The notes under the pieces were generated by a model. It worked only from the letters and a program-made list of their open reading frames with translations, ran no database searches and had not been told where the DNA came from. A stretch of DNA of 64,000 nt from Mesorhabditis belari (Eukaryota > Nematoda > Chromadorea > Rhabditida > Rhabditidae). Positions 20,901 to 30,955 of the stretch are shown piece after piece. The position numbers and the translations under genes are program-made. Each line of letters begins with the position of its first letter. The first letter of the stretch is position 1. The DNA lies in NCBI GenBank assembly GCA_958450365.1, contig CAUEEP010000034.1:62001-126000 (forward strand), in the 5' to 3' direction.

Positions 20901-22369
20901 CGCAAATTCGCATCGAAAAGATCGAAAATCGGGGGATATTTGGAAGAAAATGTTGAAAGAGCTGCCTTCGGATTTCCCGTTGGGTAAGAAAAGAAGATTT
21001 TAAAGAATTAAAGAATTCCTTGTCATTATTGTACTAATTGTACATTATTGTACTTATTGTACATTATTGTACAAGCTCAGGCTCAGGCTCAGGCTTAGGC
21101 TTAGGCTTAGGCTTAGGCTTAGGCTTAGGCTTAGGCTTAGGCTTAGGCTTAGGCTTAGGCTTAGGCTTAGGCTTAGGCTTAGGCTTAGGCTTAGGCTTAG
21201 GCTTAGGCTTCCTATAGCACTTGTTTCCCACAAATAGACCCTTTTAATAAGACTAATTTGTATAAATTAGGTAAAAATCCATACTACTCATCGTTTCATC
21301 ACGCTCAACTCGTTGGCCACGCTCGACGCTTGGAGAAATGTCGATCAGGAGTCATGCTAGAGTTCAAGTCAAAGAAAAGTGCTCATGGATCGGCGTGGAG
21401 GAAGATCAAGATGTAAATTTTTGGATTTTGGATTTTGGATTACAAATTGCATAGCTAAAAAGATGAATTCATTGTTTTTTTTCTTTAGTTTCTCCCAACC
21501 TCGACTCTCAATTGTTTACGAAAATTCGAGTGTCTTCAAGGTTCCACAAATGCCGATTAAAAGCGAAATGAACGAGGAGAAAGTCGATGAAAGAAGCCTC
21601 TCTTCTGCGGACTTTAAACAAAGACTTTATGCCTTAAAGGTGAGTACTTACCATTTTACTGATTTACCTTAACATTTTACCGATTTACCTTAACATTTTA
21701 CTTACCGTAAATCCTGTAATAGTACCGCACCCCCATAATCAAGCGGAGTGTTGCGTAGTCTAGCTTTGAACGCGTTTTTCTCGACACTGGTTTAAGCTAA
21801 AATGCTCGTTTAGGTATCAAAAAATAGCTGAAATTCAGGGCTATTTTTTGATATTAAAGCGAGCATTGTAGCATAAGCCAGTGTCGAGAAAAACTCGTTC
21901 AAAGCTAGACTACGCAACACTCCGCACCGTCATTATGGGGGTGGGGTACTATTACAGTATTTACGGTACCATTTTACTTCCTTCCTTCCTTCCTTCCTTC
22001 CTTCCTTCCTTCCTTCCTTACCTAATAAAAAGTAAAGATGAGGCTTAAAATTATAGACTTAAAACTGGAAATAAAACAGTGAACTTAAAGCTTTAAAAAC
22101 CACCGTACTCTAGACTGGATTTGTTTTCTAACGTTTTTTAACGTTTTTTTAACGTTTTTTAACGTTTTTTTAACGTTTTTTAACGTTTTCTAAAGTTGTC
22201 TAACGTTTTCTAACGCTTTCTAAAGCCTAGCGACTTTCTAGACTATTGTAATGCCCGTTTTTTAAGCCAATCTCTATTTTCATCATCTCAAGAGCAATTC
22301 TCATAAAGATTTCCCAATTTCCAGCCATCAGCCGTTCTCCTTTCACTCGACGATCTCTTCAATGCCTAA
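14958..22369 (+). CDS. C2H2 zinc-finger protein, AEBP2/Jing-like (PRC2 co-factor family)
   Basis: Multi-exon gene for a probable nuclear chromatin or DNA-binding protein. Exons read: 14958-15051, 15118-15356, 15820-15906, 16026-16098, 16424-16802, 17215-17372, 17863-18039, 19035-19103, 19308-19331, 19499-19603, 20860-20983, 21271-21412, 21489-21639, 22325-22369 (stop TAA). From 16424 onward all phases agree. The 16098/16424 junction does not, so a small exon is missing or a boundary is wrong. An extra exon ending at 15775 (...QQTPYAISSAFKPYLT) is likely but its 5' end is unclear. The N-terminus is Ser/Pro/His-rich, then acidic with a coiled-coil-like EEVEEKEEKDE run. Finger 1 is CQWADC-x12-H-x4-H, split after VIN. 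Finger 2 (CQWADC...HFRTRH) is spread over three exons. Finger 3 is KCILEGCNARF-x-HTNRQ, then HVRLTH. Finger 3 and the preceding QWLRDH closely resemble AEBP2's last finger by eye. GLI/ZIC relatives are the alternative. Confidence 0.75.
16180..16250 (+). tRNA. tRNA-like sequence inside zinc-finger gene intron
   Basis: A-box CTTGGCGCAGTGGCTAAAG and B-box GTGGTTCGAGCCC, with a plausible spacing but unpaired acceptor ends. Related to the copy at 12534-12617. Probably a tRNA-derived relic. Confidence 0.4.
16318..16400. repeat. TAGCTGATAGCTATAGC tandem repeat
   Basis: Intronic array of AGCTGATAGCTAT units, self-complementary because of AGCT and TAGCTA. Confidence 0.8.
16880..17127. repeat. SL1-bearing foldback element in an intron
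   Basis: 248-bp foldback lying in the 412-bp intron between the 16424-16802 and 17215-17372 exons of the zinc-finger gene. The left string is perfect (16880-16898); the right one ends CCCAAGTCT. It makes up over half of the intron, so the precursor RNA would contain a long hairpin with SL1 sequence. Confidence 0.88.
17430..17582. repeat. 20-bp tandem repeat (CGTATTGTACGTACTTTCGGA)
   Basis: About seven units, each containing the palindrome GTACGTAC. It lies in the intron after finger 1. Confidence 0.88.
18425..18815. repeat. Intronic copy of the 14.56-14.9 kb segment
   Basis: Second copy of the CTGGACCCTGG / TTAGGCTTAGGC / GATTGAATGTCTTG block, ending in a TCTTCTGATCTTTCTGATCT expansion. It sits in the intron between 18039 and 19035. 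Confidence 0.8.
19156..19281. repeat. 10-bp tandem repeat (GAGCTAAATA)
   Basis: About 12 copies with GAGCTAAATT and GAACTAAATA variants, intronic. Confidence 0.92.
19870..20095 (+). tRNA. Two tandem tRNA-like sequences
   Basis: Direct repeat of about 155 bp. Each copy has GCTCAGTGSTTAGAGCATTG (A-box) and GGGTTCAATCCC (B-box), at about 19875-19950 and 20030-20095, with CTTTTTCTTCTTCGTCCTC before each. Both lack a normal anticodon loop (no T33-like position), so they are tRNA-derived relics rather than genes. Confidence 0.45.
20216..20393. repeat. Palindromic element (AGATCTGACGTCAGATCTAG core)
   Basis: Outer arms AGAAGAATAACTAGATCTGA / TCAGATCTAGCTATTCTTCT. The core repeats CAGATCTGACGTCAGATCTA, itself a perfect palindrome. 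It lies in the zinc-finger gene intron 19604-20859. Confidence 0.88.
21075..21210. repeat. Interstitial telomeric array (TTAGGC)n
   Basis: About 20 uninterrupted TTAGGC units preceded by three TCAGGC variants. TTAGGC is the canonical nematode telomere repeat. It lies in the 287-bp intron between exons 20860-20983 and 21271-21412 and forms nearly half of it. Confidence 0.95.
21703..21968. mobile_element. Palindromic MITE A, TACCGTAAAT ends
   Basis: 266-bp foldback. Ends TACCGTAAATCCTGTAATAG / CTATTACAGTATTTACGGTA. Inner arms contain AGTCTAGCTTTGAACG, TTTTTCTCGACACTGG and the central hairpin TATCAAAAAATAGC...GCTATTTTTTGATA. A second full-length copy at 38178-39723 is split by a mariner. No coding capacity; mobilised in trans if at all. 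Confidence 0.9.
21977..22020. repeat. (CTTC)n microsatellite
   Basis: About 10 pure CCTT units next to the MITE. A TAACGTTTTT array follows at about 22128-22235. Confidence 0.9.
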
Positions 22370-23160
22370 AAAATGAAAAACGAAAAGCGAAAAAACGAAA
22401 AACAAAAAAGAATCAAATCAAAATCTCCTCCACAAAAAATCCCACAAAAACTTTGTTCAAAATTCCCATTGCTCAGTGTTTTTTTAGAGAAAAATGTTCA
22501 AATTTAGAGTGAAATTCCCAGTTAAACTCTCAGCTAAATGCACAGCTAAGCTGTTAGCTAAATGCACGGCTAAATCCTCAGCTAAACTCTCAGCTAAGCT
22601 CTCAGTTAAATCCTCAATTTCTCAATTTTAAAATTTGCCCAATCTTTTTGCAAAATATGCCTTTTTGAAAAAAAAAAAAAAAACAAAAATTCCTTGATTA
22701 CGCTCTTTTAGGCGAAGAAAAAAACGCATTTTAAGGGTTTTTTTTTTTTTTGAAAATTAAATTCACATTCTTTATTCTACAGCACAAAAAGCTAAAAAGC
22801 TTTTTTGCTTTTTACTTTTAAAAGTTTTAAAAGTTTTAATTTTCATCAATTTTAGGCATAATTTTGCAGACTTTTTTTTTCATTTTCTGAATTTCACGGG
22901 TTTTTTTGTGAATTTTTTGTAAGTATCACCAAATTTTTGTGGGTTTTTTTTTCCTCATTTTAATGCTGCCTATACCCAAAAAGAACTTTTTTTCTTTGAA
23001 AATTTGAGATTACGGTAAAACTTTGACTCAACAATATGAAAGTACACTCAATTTCTGTTGTGATTTGTGCGTTTTTCGATGATAAGTTAATAAATATTAT
23101 CGTTTTGAGAAAGTTTTGAAAGAAAATTGAAAATCGACTCAAAAAGCACAGTGGAAACTC
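22370..23160. other. Intergenic, AGCTAAACTCTC repeat 22515-22615
   Basis: Degenerate 14-base array (CAGCTAAACTCTCA-like) followed by homopolymer-rich DNA. No exon seen. Confidence 0.5.
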
Positions 23161-23823
23161 TAGGTTTAGCATTTCCCCAAAAACTTGGGTAATTAAACCG
23201 GACCATTGGCGTTTCCGGTTGCCTTCATCCAGGCCAGTGTGCCAGATGCCGCTTTTTCTTACGAGCGACAAGGAAAGGACACACGAAAATTAGGCAACAA
23301 AAGTAAGCAGTCCCAAAAACTTGGGTAATTAAACCGGACGATTGGCGTTTCCGGTTGCCTTCATCCAGGCCAGTGTGCCAGATGCCGCTTTTTCTTACGA
23401 GCGACAAGGAAAGGACACACGAAAATTAGGCAACAAAAGTAAGCAGTCCCAAAAACTTGGGTAATTAAACCGGACGATTGGCGTTTTCGGTTACCTTCAT
23501 CCAGGCCAGTGTGCCAGATGCCGCTTTTTCTTATGAGCGACAAGGAAAGGACACACGAAAATTAGGCACCAAAAGTAAGCAGTCCCACAAAACTGGGTAA
23601 TTAAACCGGACCATCCGGGTTTCCGGTTACCTTCATCCAGGCCAGTGTGCCAGATGCCGCTTTTTCTTATGAGCGACAGGAAAAGAACGCACAGGCCGCC
23701 TTCTATTCAAGCTCTCATTTGTGCGTTCTCTTCATGTCGCTCTAAGGAAAAAGCGGCGTCTGGCACACTGGCCCGGATCAAGACAACGGGAAACGCTCGC
23801 GGCCGGTTTAATTACCCAAGTTT
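23161..23823. repeat. SL1-bearing array (136-bp period) closing in a foldback
   Basis: Minus-strand strings start at 23181, 23317, 23453 and 23589, exactly 136 bp apart; the last lacks one T. Units share GGACRATTGGCGTTTCCGGT, CTTCATCCAGGCCAGTGTGC and GACAAGGAAAGGACACACGA. The final unit runs into an inverted arm ending with a perfect plus-strand string at 23805-23823. Confidence 0.93.
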
Positions 23824-23950
23824 GCAATTAAAGTTCGTAATTTTGTAATTACCCAAATTACTTCTAACAGAAGGCGAACGATTGCTGAAGCGCACAAAGA
23901 ACAGATTGAGCTTATTGTGCTCTCAGCTTAATCCGGTTCAATTACGCAAC

Positions 23951-25546
23951 TATATCTCGTAGCCGTTTACGAAATTCAACGAACGCTAACGAATGTGGGT
24001 ATTTCTGGGCATCCAATCAAAAAGTCATTCACATAAAAAATGTTCATAATACATGTATTTTATAATAAATTTTTGAAATTAGTTCATTTGGTTCAGTAGA
24101 AAATTTTTTTTTGAGAACACACTGTCTATTGTAGTGTGCCAGAAGGCTTTTTGTTTACAATTTCTCATGCACAAAGTACCTTGGTCTTCACCTCGTAAAC
24201 GGAGCCGATTTGGCGCACCGTTGAGGATCCAGGGTGGTCCGGAGGGGTCGATTTTTTTTACCATTTTCAGCTCAAGCTCCACTTAAATGTGACTTTTTTG
24301 CACTCGAATTTCGAATTGCTAGGTTTATTGCCGGGATTGAAGGCTGAAATGTGTTTCCGTGGGTATTCAGCGCTTCAAAAATTCCCTTTTCCTCATTTCC
24401 TCATTTTTCGAATGAGAAAAATGAGTCTTTCTATTAGGTTTTATGCAAAAGTCTTTTTCATTTTTTTCGTACTTCTTTTGAAAAATAAAAAAGTCATCAA
24501 TTAACCTATGGTTTACTCTAAATGAAAAGTGTTTATTGTTCAATTTCCCATCTTTTTAAATCAATTTCGGTTCACTTTCAAGCAAATTCGAGAGTGAAAA
24601 CGGGTTTTTCATAAAAATCTATAAAAACCTCTATAAAGAAATTGGCTGAATCAATTTCTCTGAAAATCTCAAAAAAATAGCGAACTTTTTGTGCTCTATC
24701 TTTTATTTATTAACATCAAGATTGGTTTCCTTAGCTAAAGCGTCTAAAATGCATCATCGAGCCGTCCCCTTTTTTGACTACCCGACTTCAGGCTCTCAAA
24801 AAAATCTAGACATATAACATTTTAACCTCGTTTTAATGTCATTTTGCAGAAAAATAATTTGGCCTTTCGAATGCAATAAACCGTTGTTCAATTGGTGCAT
24901 TTGTTACTTTTTAACGGAAGTACGAAAAAAATGAAAAAGACTTTTGCATCAACCTAATAGATACCGGTAAGTTTAAACCAATTTAAAACTAGAAACAATA
25001 CGTGTTTCTATTTTGTTTGTATCGAATAGTTGTTTCTTCATTGATTAGTGATTAAATTATGATACTATCCGGTCTGTAGCCAGACACCGGTGCGTTTAAA
25101 CCAGTTTAAAACTAGAAACAATACGAAACAACATACTAGAAACTAAACTATTTAACTGTTAACCGTTAACTAGTTTAAAAGCTGGATTAATCAAGTCTAT
25201 TTCTTCAAGTATAAACTAATAAACAAAGTTAACAGTCAACTGAACATCAGGCATACAAGTTTTACTTACAAGTTGCGTAAATAAACTAAGAAATTTAAGA
25301 AATAAGCCAGTTTTGTTGGCCAATTTTGGCCAAGCCAATTCGAATGCAATAAACCGTTGTTCAATTGGTGCATTTGTTAGTTTTTAACGGAAGTACGAAA
25401 AAAATGAAAAAGACTTTTGCATCAACCTAATATATAAGCTCATCTCATAAAAAAACACATTTTTTCTCACTTTTTCTCATTTTTTTCGAAATACCCACAT
25501 TCGTTAGCGGCTGAATTTCGTAAACGGAACGGCTACGAGCATATAT
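23951..25546. mobile_element. 1.6-kb terminal-inverted-repeat element, no transposase seen
   Basis: Left end TATATCTCGTAGCCGTTTAC and GCTAACGAATGTGGGTATTT; the right end is its inverse (AAATACCCACATTCGTTAGC ... GGCTACGAGCATATATA). Inside, a block of about 85 bp (CAATAAACCGTTGTTCAATT ... TTTGCATCAACCTAATA) occurs twice directly (24875-24962, 25340-25434) and part of it once inverted (24431-24478). No intact transposase frame is present. It may be a non-autonomous DNA transposon with nested insertions. Confidence 0.75.
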
Positions 25547-25547
25547 A

Positions 25548-25632
25548 AAGCTAATAGTGAGTTTTTGTTGTAGTTGTTGCAAGTAAGTTTTTGTTGTAGT
25601 TGTTGTAAGTAAGTTTTTGTTGTAGTCACAAT
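25548..25632. repeat. GTTTTTGTTGTAGTTGTTGT tandem repeat
   Basis: About three units of a 26-28-base repeat containing GTAAGTAAGTTTTTGTTGTA. Confidence 0.8.
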
Positions 25633-26194
25633 CCCAAACAAAAACAAAAACACTTTATTCACTGAGAGAAGTCGAAATTTGCAGAAAAACGGGCGGGAAA
25701 TTGGGAGAAAAAAATTGTAAAAAATACCCAAAGAAATCACGAAGCGAGGCGCTAATTTGTGCGAATTTTGTTGAATTTTGTCATTTTTCTTGTCTGGCGG
25801 TTCGACATAGGGAAATTTTGCATTTTTTTTTTTTTTTTGATTTCAATGTAATTTTGTTCTATTTTGTTCTATTTTCTCGATTTCTCGATTTCTTAATTTC
25901 TCGATTTCTTGATTTCTCAATTCATTTCGACTTCAAACGAGCGAAGAGAGCGACGACGACGGAGAAGACAAGACATCGGAGAGAACTCGCAGTCACTCCA
26001 CCCATATCCAACTGGAAATTATTTCATTTTTTTTCAAAAAGGAATCAAAGAAATTGAATCTATTAAGTATTTAATTTTACTTTTACGATTTTCAACCTAA
26101 TCTCTAATCTCTAAATGTTTCAAATTTGGTTTTTGAGAACTTTGTCGAACGTCGGCTTTGATCGACTTTAAAGTACGACTCATCTACCGTAACC
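25633..26194. other. Unassigned; open frame not recognised
   Basis: An open frame on the + strand (25701-26057) is driven by TTTGATTTCTCGATTTC repeats and shows no domain. Its Arg-rich end (KRAKRATTTEKTRHRRE) is the only coding-like part, and I could not connect it to an exon structure. Confidence 0.3.
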
Positions 26195-26402
26195 TACCGT
26201 AAATACTGTAATTGGACCCCATGGGGTACTATTTTTTCCCTCCCCCTCTAGGGTGGGGTACTATTAGAGGGTGGGGTACTATTAGAGGGTGGGTACTAGT
26301 AGAGGATGGGTACTAGTAGAGGATGGGTACTAGTAGAGGATGGGTACTATTAGAAGATGGGTACTATTAGAGGGGTGGGGTCCAATAATAGTATTTACGG
26401 TA
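26195..26402. mobile_element. MITE A relative with expanded GTACTATTAGAGGG core
   Basis: Ends TACCGTAAATACTGTAATTG / TAATAGTATTTACGGTA like MITE A. The interior is replaced by about ten GGTGGGGTACTATTAGA-type direct repeats derived from the end sequence itself. Confidence 0.75.
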
Positions 26403-27108
26403 ACAAAATCAGCAGTCTACCGTAATCCGTACGTTAAATAGATCTCACTGCAATCCGAGATCTTACTGTGACTCATCCTACCGTAACCCGTAACTCATTT
26501 TGAGTAGATATTATCGTAACTATTGTAACATCTACTCATCTACCATAACTACTGTACAATCAACCCTAAACTATAGCGCTCTGCTGGATGCTTTTCAGTT
26601 AATTTAAAGCCTTATCTGACTACCGTAACCCTACAATAGAATGAGAAGATGCTACAGTAATCTGGGCTTTCTCGTAATCACAAAGTTTACGATTCTTTGA
26701 TAACTCAAAAATGATCTTTAAATTCTAACAAATTATCTACCAAAAATTAAATAGAATTTTAGACAAAAGTGAGCCAGTTTTAAGTGATTTAACAAAATTT
26801 ATTAGTTCCTTAAAGATACCGTATCCGAGATTCAATCTCATTACAATAAAAGGTCCAAAAAGAAACATTCTCAATCACCTAGTCACTACCGCGAAAATCA
26901 CGAGCGCCGCCTTATATACGACTCCTTTTAAAGATATTCAACCGCTCAACTGTTTTTGGTGGGAAATTCCCTTCACAAGTAAAGATATTCGATTTACTCG
27001 ACGTGTAAAGAGGATTACTCGTAGTTAAAAGCGCCGATTAATCGAGTAAAGATTACGCATGCAAATTCGACTCGAGCAATCACCTAATCGCGCTAAAAAC
27101 ATTCTACT

Positions 27109-30100
27109 TTACAAACCTTTTCCGACATCTCTTTTGTCGAAGAGTTCACCCCATCGAGCACCCTCATTCAATGGCTGAAAATTGAAATGAATTTTTCCTT
27201 TTTAATGAACTTTTAATGAATCTTCTCATACTTTTCCTTTAGAAAAATCATTTTTAGAGCTCTGAAATCTTTGATACAAAAAAAAACCTCTGAATATTTT
27301 GCTCAATAACTTGCTCAATAACTCGCTCAATAACTGCTCGATAACTTGCTCAACAACTTGCTCAATAACTTGCTCAATAGCTTGCTTGATAACTTGCTCA
27401 ATAACTCAATAACTCAATCACTTCCCATCCTCATTTCATCTGCAAATCTTCAGTGCTAATTTTCTTTAAAAAAATTCCTAAATTCTGTCTTGAGATTTTA
27501 AAGTTTAAAATCATTGATCCAGAAAAGAATTCTTTTGTTTTCTTTTCTTTCTTTAGGTTAAGGTTGAAATTTTAATGGCCAGGGTTCATTTGAGTGAAAA
27601 GAAAGAAAAGAAAAATACGTCAGAGAAATGTTGCAACTTACTGACAATTGGGGAATTGAACTGCCTTAATAATTGATAAAAGGTCCGAATGTTCGTGACT
27701 TTCCATCAACTAAGAGTTAAAATAAACCCCGCCAATCGATTCCTTGGCCCCGAAAACCCTTGGGTACAAATTTAGAGCTTTAAATCATATTTCGAAGCTA
27801 TTTAGAGAAGCAGAAGAAAAATAAAGTGAATGTTCTTTGTGCGGAAACGTAATCGCTCTCCATCTGGCACACGCTCCCGATAGATCCTTTTTGAGCCTCG
27901 GTTTTCTCGGTTTAATTACCCAAGTTTGAAAATTTATGCCGAAAGGTTTCTATTTGAAAATTGTAAAGGCGGAAGGCATCCATCGGGAGCGTGTGCCAGA
28001 TGGAGAGCGATTATTTTTCCGCACAAGAACACTCACTTTATTTTTCTTCTGCTTCTCTAAATAGCTTCTAAATATGGATTCGAAACACACGTTATTTGGC
28101 ACACTGACTTTTCAGCATAAAATCGAGTGTTCCTTTCTCAATTGTTTACATTTTCAAAAATTTTTTTTTAATGTTTTTTTTATTTTGTTTCTTTCAAGTA
28201 TTCCTTGTTCGATTTTGAGTGTACTCGAAAAAATTTCAAAAAAATTTTTCAAAGTTTCAAAACTCGATTAAACTTGACTTTTTTTTTTCACTTATTTTCT
28301 GACTCAAGAACCCTCGAAATAAATCCCCGATTTTTGGCATTAAAATAGAAATTTTGCGTGGGTCTCCAGGTGATAAAATATTCAAAAAAAATAAAAATAT
28401 TTCATCGAATCGCGTGGAATTTGAGATTTTTACATACCTCACCCCCAGAAATTTCTCTATGAAAAATGAGTGAAAAATGTGTCATTTTTCGATATGATTA
28501 ACAACTTGCGTTTGGAAAATCAGCAAAAAAATGACTATGAGATTTGGGAAGATTTGAAAAAGTAAAATAAAGTTTTTGAGTTTGGAATATTCTACTAATT
28601 TTTCATTAAAAATTAGATTTAACAATCCCCCACAAACTTGGGTAATTAAACCGGTCGAGAGGCTTTCTGGTAGGCCTTATCCCAGCACAGTGTGCCAGAT
28701 CCCACTTTTTCTTATGAGAGACAGAGAGAGAACGCACACAGCCTGGTTCCAGCGTACTAGCTAAATCCCATCCAAAGTAGATTCAGCAATTCCCGAAAAA
28801 CTTGGGTAATTAAACCGGTCGAGGGGCTTTCTGGTAGCCCTTAAGCCTGCACAGTGTGCCAGGCGCCACTTTTTCTTACCAGAGACATGGAGAGAACGCA
28901 CAAAGTGGACAACGACCTGTGCGTTCTCTCCATGTCTCTCGTAAGAAAAAGTGGTGCCTGGCACACTGTGCCGGGATAACCGGGATACCAGAAAGCACCT
29001 CTGCCGGTTTAATTACCCAATTTTCGTTTGCGAAAAGGGAAACGATTGCTAGAACGTGTTTTGAAGTTTAATCTTTCCCTCCTTGATTTAATCAAAGTCA
29101 AAACCCCGAACGCTCCATGATCATTTCGTTTTCCTTTTGTTTACATAGAGCTTTAAATTACGAATGTCGTCAGAGAAGGTGAAAATTTGAGTTTTCTTCT
29201 TCATCAAAGAGATAAAAGGCGAAAAAAAAAGTTTTTTTTGACGTTTTTGAGTAATTTGAGAACCATTGAATGAAAAAGATATTCAGCTAACGGAATACCA
29301 ACATTTTTGAGAACCATAGACTCAAAATGTTGGTTTTCCGTTAACTGAATATCTTTTTCATTGTTTCTTTTATCGAAGCAATGACAAAGATCCTTTAATC
29401 TCTTTCCAATGTCGAAAAAAGAAAGGCCAAAAGAAAAACTGATCGTAAGCCTCATAAAGATGATCTTTTGTCTTTATTTTTAATAAAAGAGAAGCCATTT
29501 TATCTAAATAATCTTTAAAAATTGAACTTGAGTAAGAAAATATTGTTTTTTTTTTTGTTTTTACATAGTTCTTTTACATCATCAAGTCTAGTTATGGGAA
29601 TTTTAAGCCTCGTGTGGAAATGGCGTTACAGCTTTATCTAGTGAAAAGAGAATCTAGTTGAACATTGGTAAAGTCTAGTTATGTGATTGTCTAATTATCT
29701 AGCTAAATTGTGAAAAAAAACTAAAGAAATCAAAACTTTAACGGTGTATTTTAATAGATTTTGATAGTGATTTTCAACTCTGACAACTCATCGGATAATC
29801 ATTTGGAAAGGAAACTTTGATAGATCAGATCAGATGACAGATTGCCAGAGAGGCAGAGAGTTTTTTGGCGCACTCTATGCACGCATTAACATTCTAGCAA
29901 AAGGTACCAGGCTTATAAGATTAATCTAAGCTTTATAAGCTTTATAAGATATAAGATTGGTCCAATTCTAGATACAAGATTGGTTTGATAGAGACTCTGT
30001 TTATTTCGAAAATTCGAATAGGTATGAGATGATTGTTTTAAAATAAGATTGATGTTTGTTTAATAGTTGAGGTGTTTAATACTGCTCTGAGATTAAAATA

Positions 30101-30356
30101 TTGGCTTTTTTTATTAAACTGATTACTGTAGTTTAGTTGAATTGCTTTAAGCTTTAAGTAGTTTCTTATTTCTAGTTCTTAGTTCTAGTTCTTAGTTCTA
30201 GTTCTTATTCTAGTTCTTAGTTCTAGTTCTTCTTTCTAGTTGTCTTCTTAGTTCTATTTCTTCTCCTCCACTCACCGGTTTGTACATTGGTATCCGGGCC
30301 TCGACACAGCAAAGCACCGTCAAAGCGAGAGCGACAAATAGGAAATAGCGGTTCAT
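27109..30356 (-). CDS. Short secreted peptide, putative (48 aa, two exons)
   Basis: Exon 1 (30276-30356) encodes a textbook signal peptide, MNRYFLFVALALTVLCCVEA, followed by RIPMYKP and a consensus donor GTGAGT in phase 0. Exon 2 (27109-27174) follows a TTTTCAG acceptor in phase 0 and encodes PLNEGARWGELFDKRDVGKG, then Leu and TAA. The predicted mature chain of 28 residues has one dibasic site (KR) and no cysteines, so a neuropeptide-like or other secreted peptide is possible. I do not recognise the family. The intron of about 3.1 kb holds several repeats. A further exon is possible, because GTTTGT at the end of exon 2 could serve as a donor, and pairing these two exons is an inference. Confidence 0.5.
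27300..27415. repeat. 12-bp tandem repeat (GCTCAATAACTT)
   Basis: About nine units with CTCGATAACTT and CTTGATAACTT variants. Confidence 0.88.
27520..28075. repeat. Foldback repeat with central SL1-like string
   Basis: Inverse copy of 7720-8290. Its right half (CGGAAGGCATCCATCGGGAG onward) folds back on the left around an SL1-like string at 27909-27927. This is the best leader match in the window: the string continues TTTGA, i.e. 21 of the 22 SL1 bases. Confidence 0.82.
28076..28633. other. Intronic/intergenic AT-rich DNA
   Basis: No feature recognised apart from a GTGTACTCGAA-type scattered motif. Confidence 0.4.
28634..29024. repeat. SL1-bearing repeat: two minus units closing in a foldback
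   Basis: Minus strings at 28634 and 28798 (164 bp apart, same unit type as 6069-6660) and a plus string at 29006 whose end reads CCCAATTTT. The inner arms carry TGTGCCAGGCGCCACTTTTT and its complement. Confidence 0.88.
29268..29362. repeat. 95-bp near-perfect palindrome
   Basis: AATGAAAAAGATATTCAG...CTGAATATCTTTTTCATT arms of about 43 bp around the loop AACCATAGA. The pre-loop AACATTTTTGAG is matched by CTCAAAATGTT. Confidence 0.88.
30150..30255. repeat. TTAGTTCTAGTTC tandem repeat
   Basis: 12-13-base units just downstream of the donor of the putative peptide gene's exon 1. A similar TAGTTCTAGTTC array is at 40195-40290. Confidence 0.88.
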
Positions 30357-30721
30357 TTTTTGAAGAACTAGGATACGGTAGAGGCCGCTTGACTGGAGGA
30401 CCCGATACGAATGAAGATTTCCCGGGAACTCTGGAACTCTGGAAAAGGAATGAGAAAGGGAATGAGAAAGGGAAAGAGATTGGGAGATTTTGAGAGAAAT
30501 TAGAGAATTGCGAGCTTCTAGAAGGCGTAACGAGGCTAATTTCTGAAAGATTTCCCCTGAAAATAGCTTGCTTAGTTTTCAGGGCGGATTTTTCGAGTTT
30601 TTGCTGAATGACGAATCTTCTACATTTTTGGCAAAAGACTAATGAAGAAAGTACGGTAGATTATGGAAAAAATGAGAAGATATTAGAAGTAGATTGATAT
30701 CTGTTGTGAATTATGGTACAG
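30357..30721. promoter_or_regulatory. Upstream region of putative peptide gene
   Basis: About 365 bp between the start codon and the next repeat. It is locally GC-richer (GGAGGACCCGATACG, CCCGGGAACTCTGG). No TATA box or trans-splice acceptor directly precedes the ATG. Confidence 0.3.
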
Positions 30722-30955
30722 AAACTTGGGTAATTAAACCGGCCGAGTCGAGTTTCCAGCCGGCTTCTAGCAGCCCAGTGTGCCAGACGCCGCTTTTTCT
30801 TATGAGCGACAGGGAGGGAACGTACAGAGGTCTTTGTGCGTTGGAGGTCTTTGTGCGTTCTCTCCTTGTCGCTCGTAAGAAAAAGCGGGGTCTGGCACAC
30901 TGGGCTGCTACAAGCCGGCTGGAAACTCGACTGGGCCGGTTTAATTACCCAAGTT
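30722..30955. repeat. SL1-bearing foldback element
   Basis: 234 bp with perfect leader-like strings at both ends and arms containing CAGTGTGCCAGACGCCGCTT. The centre carries a small direct duplication, GAGGTCTTTGTGCGTT. Confidence 0.9.

Noticed and set aside
24079..24282. Frame with SGPPWILNGAPNRLRLRG
   Set aside because: Lies inside the TIR element; no partner exon and not matched to a family by eye.
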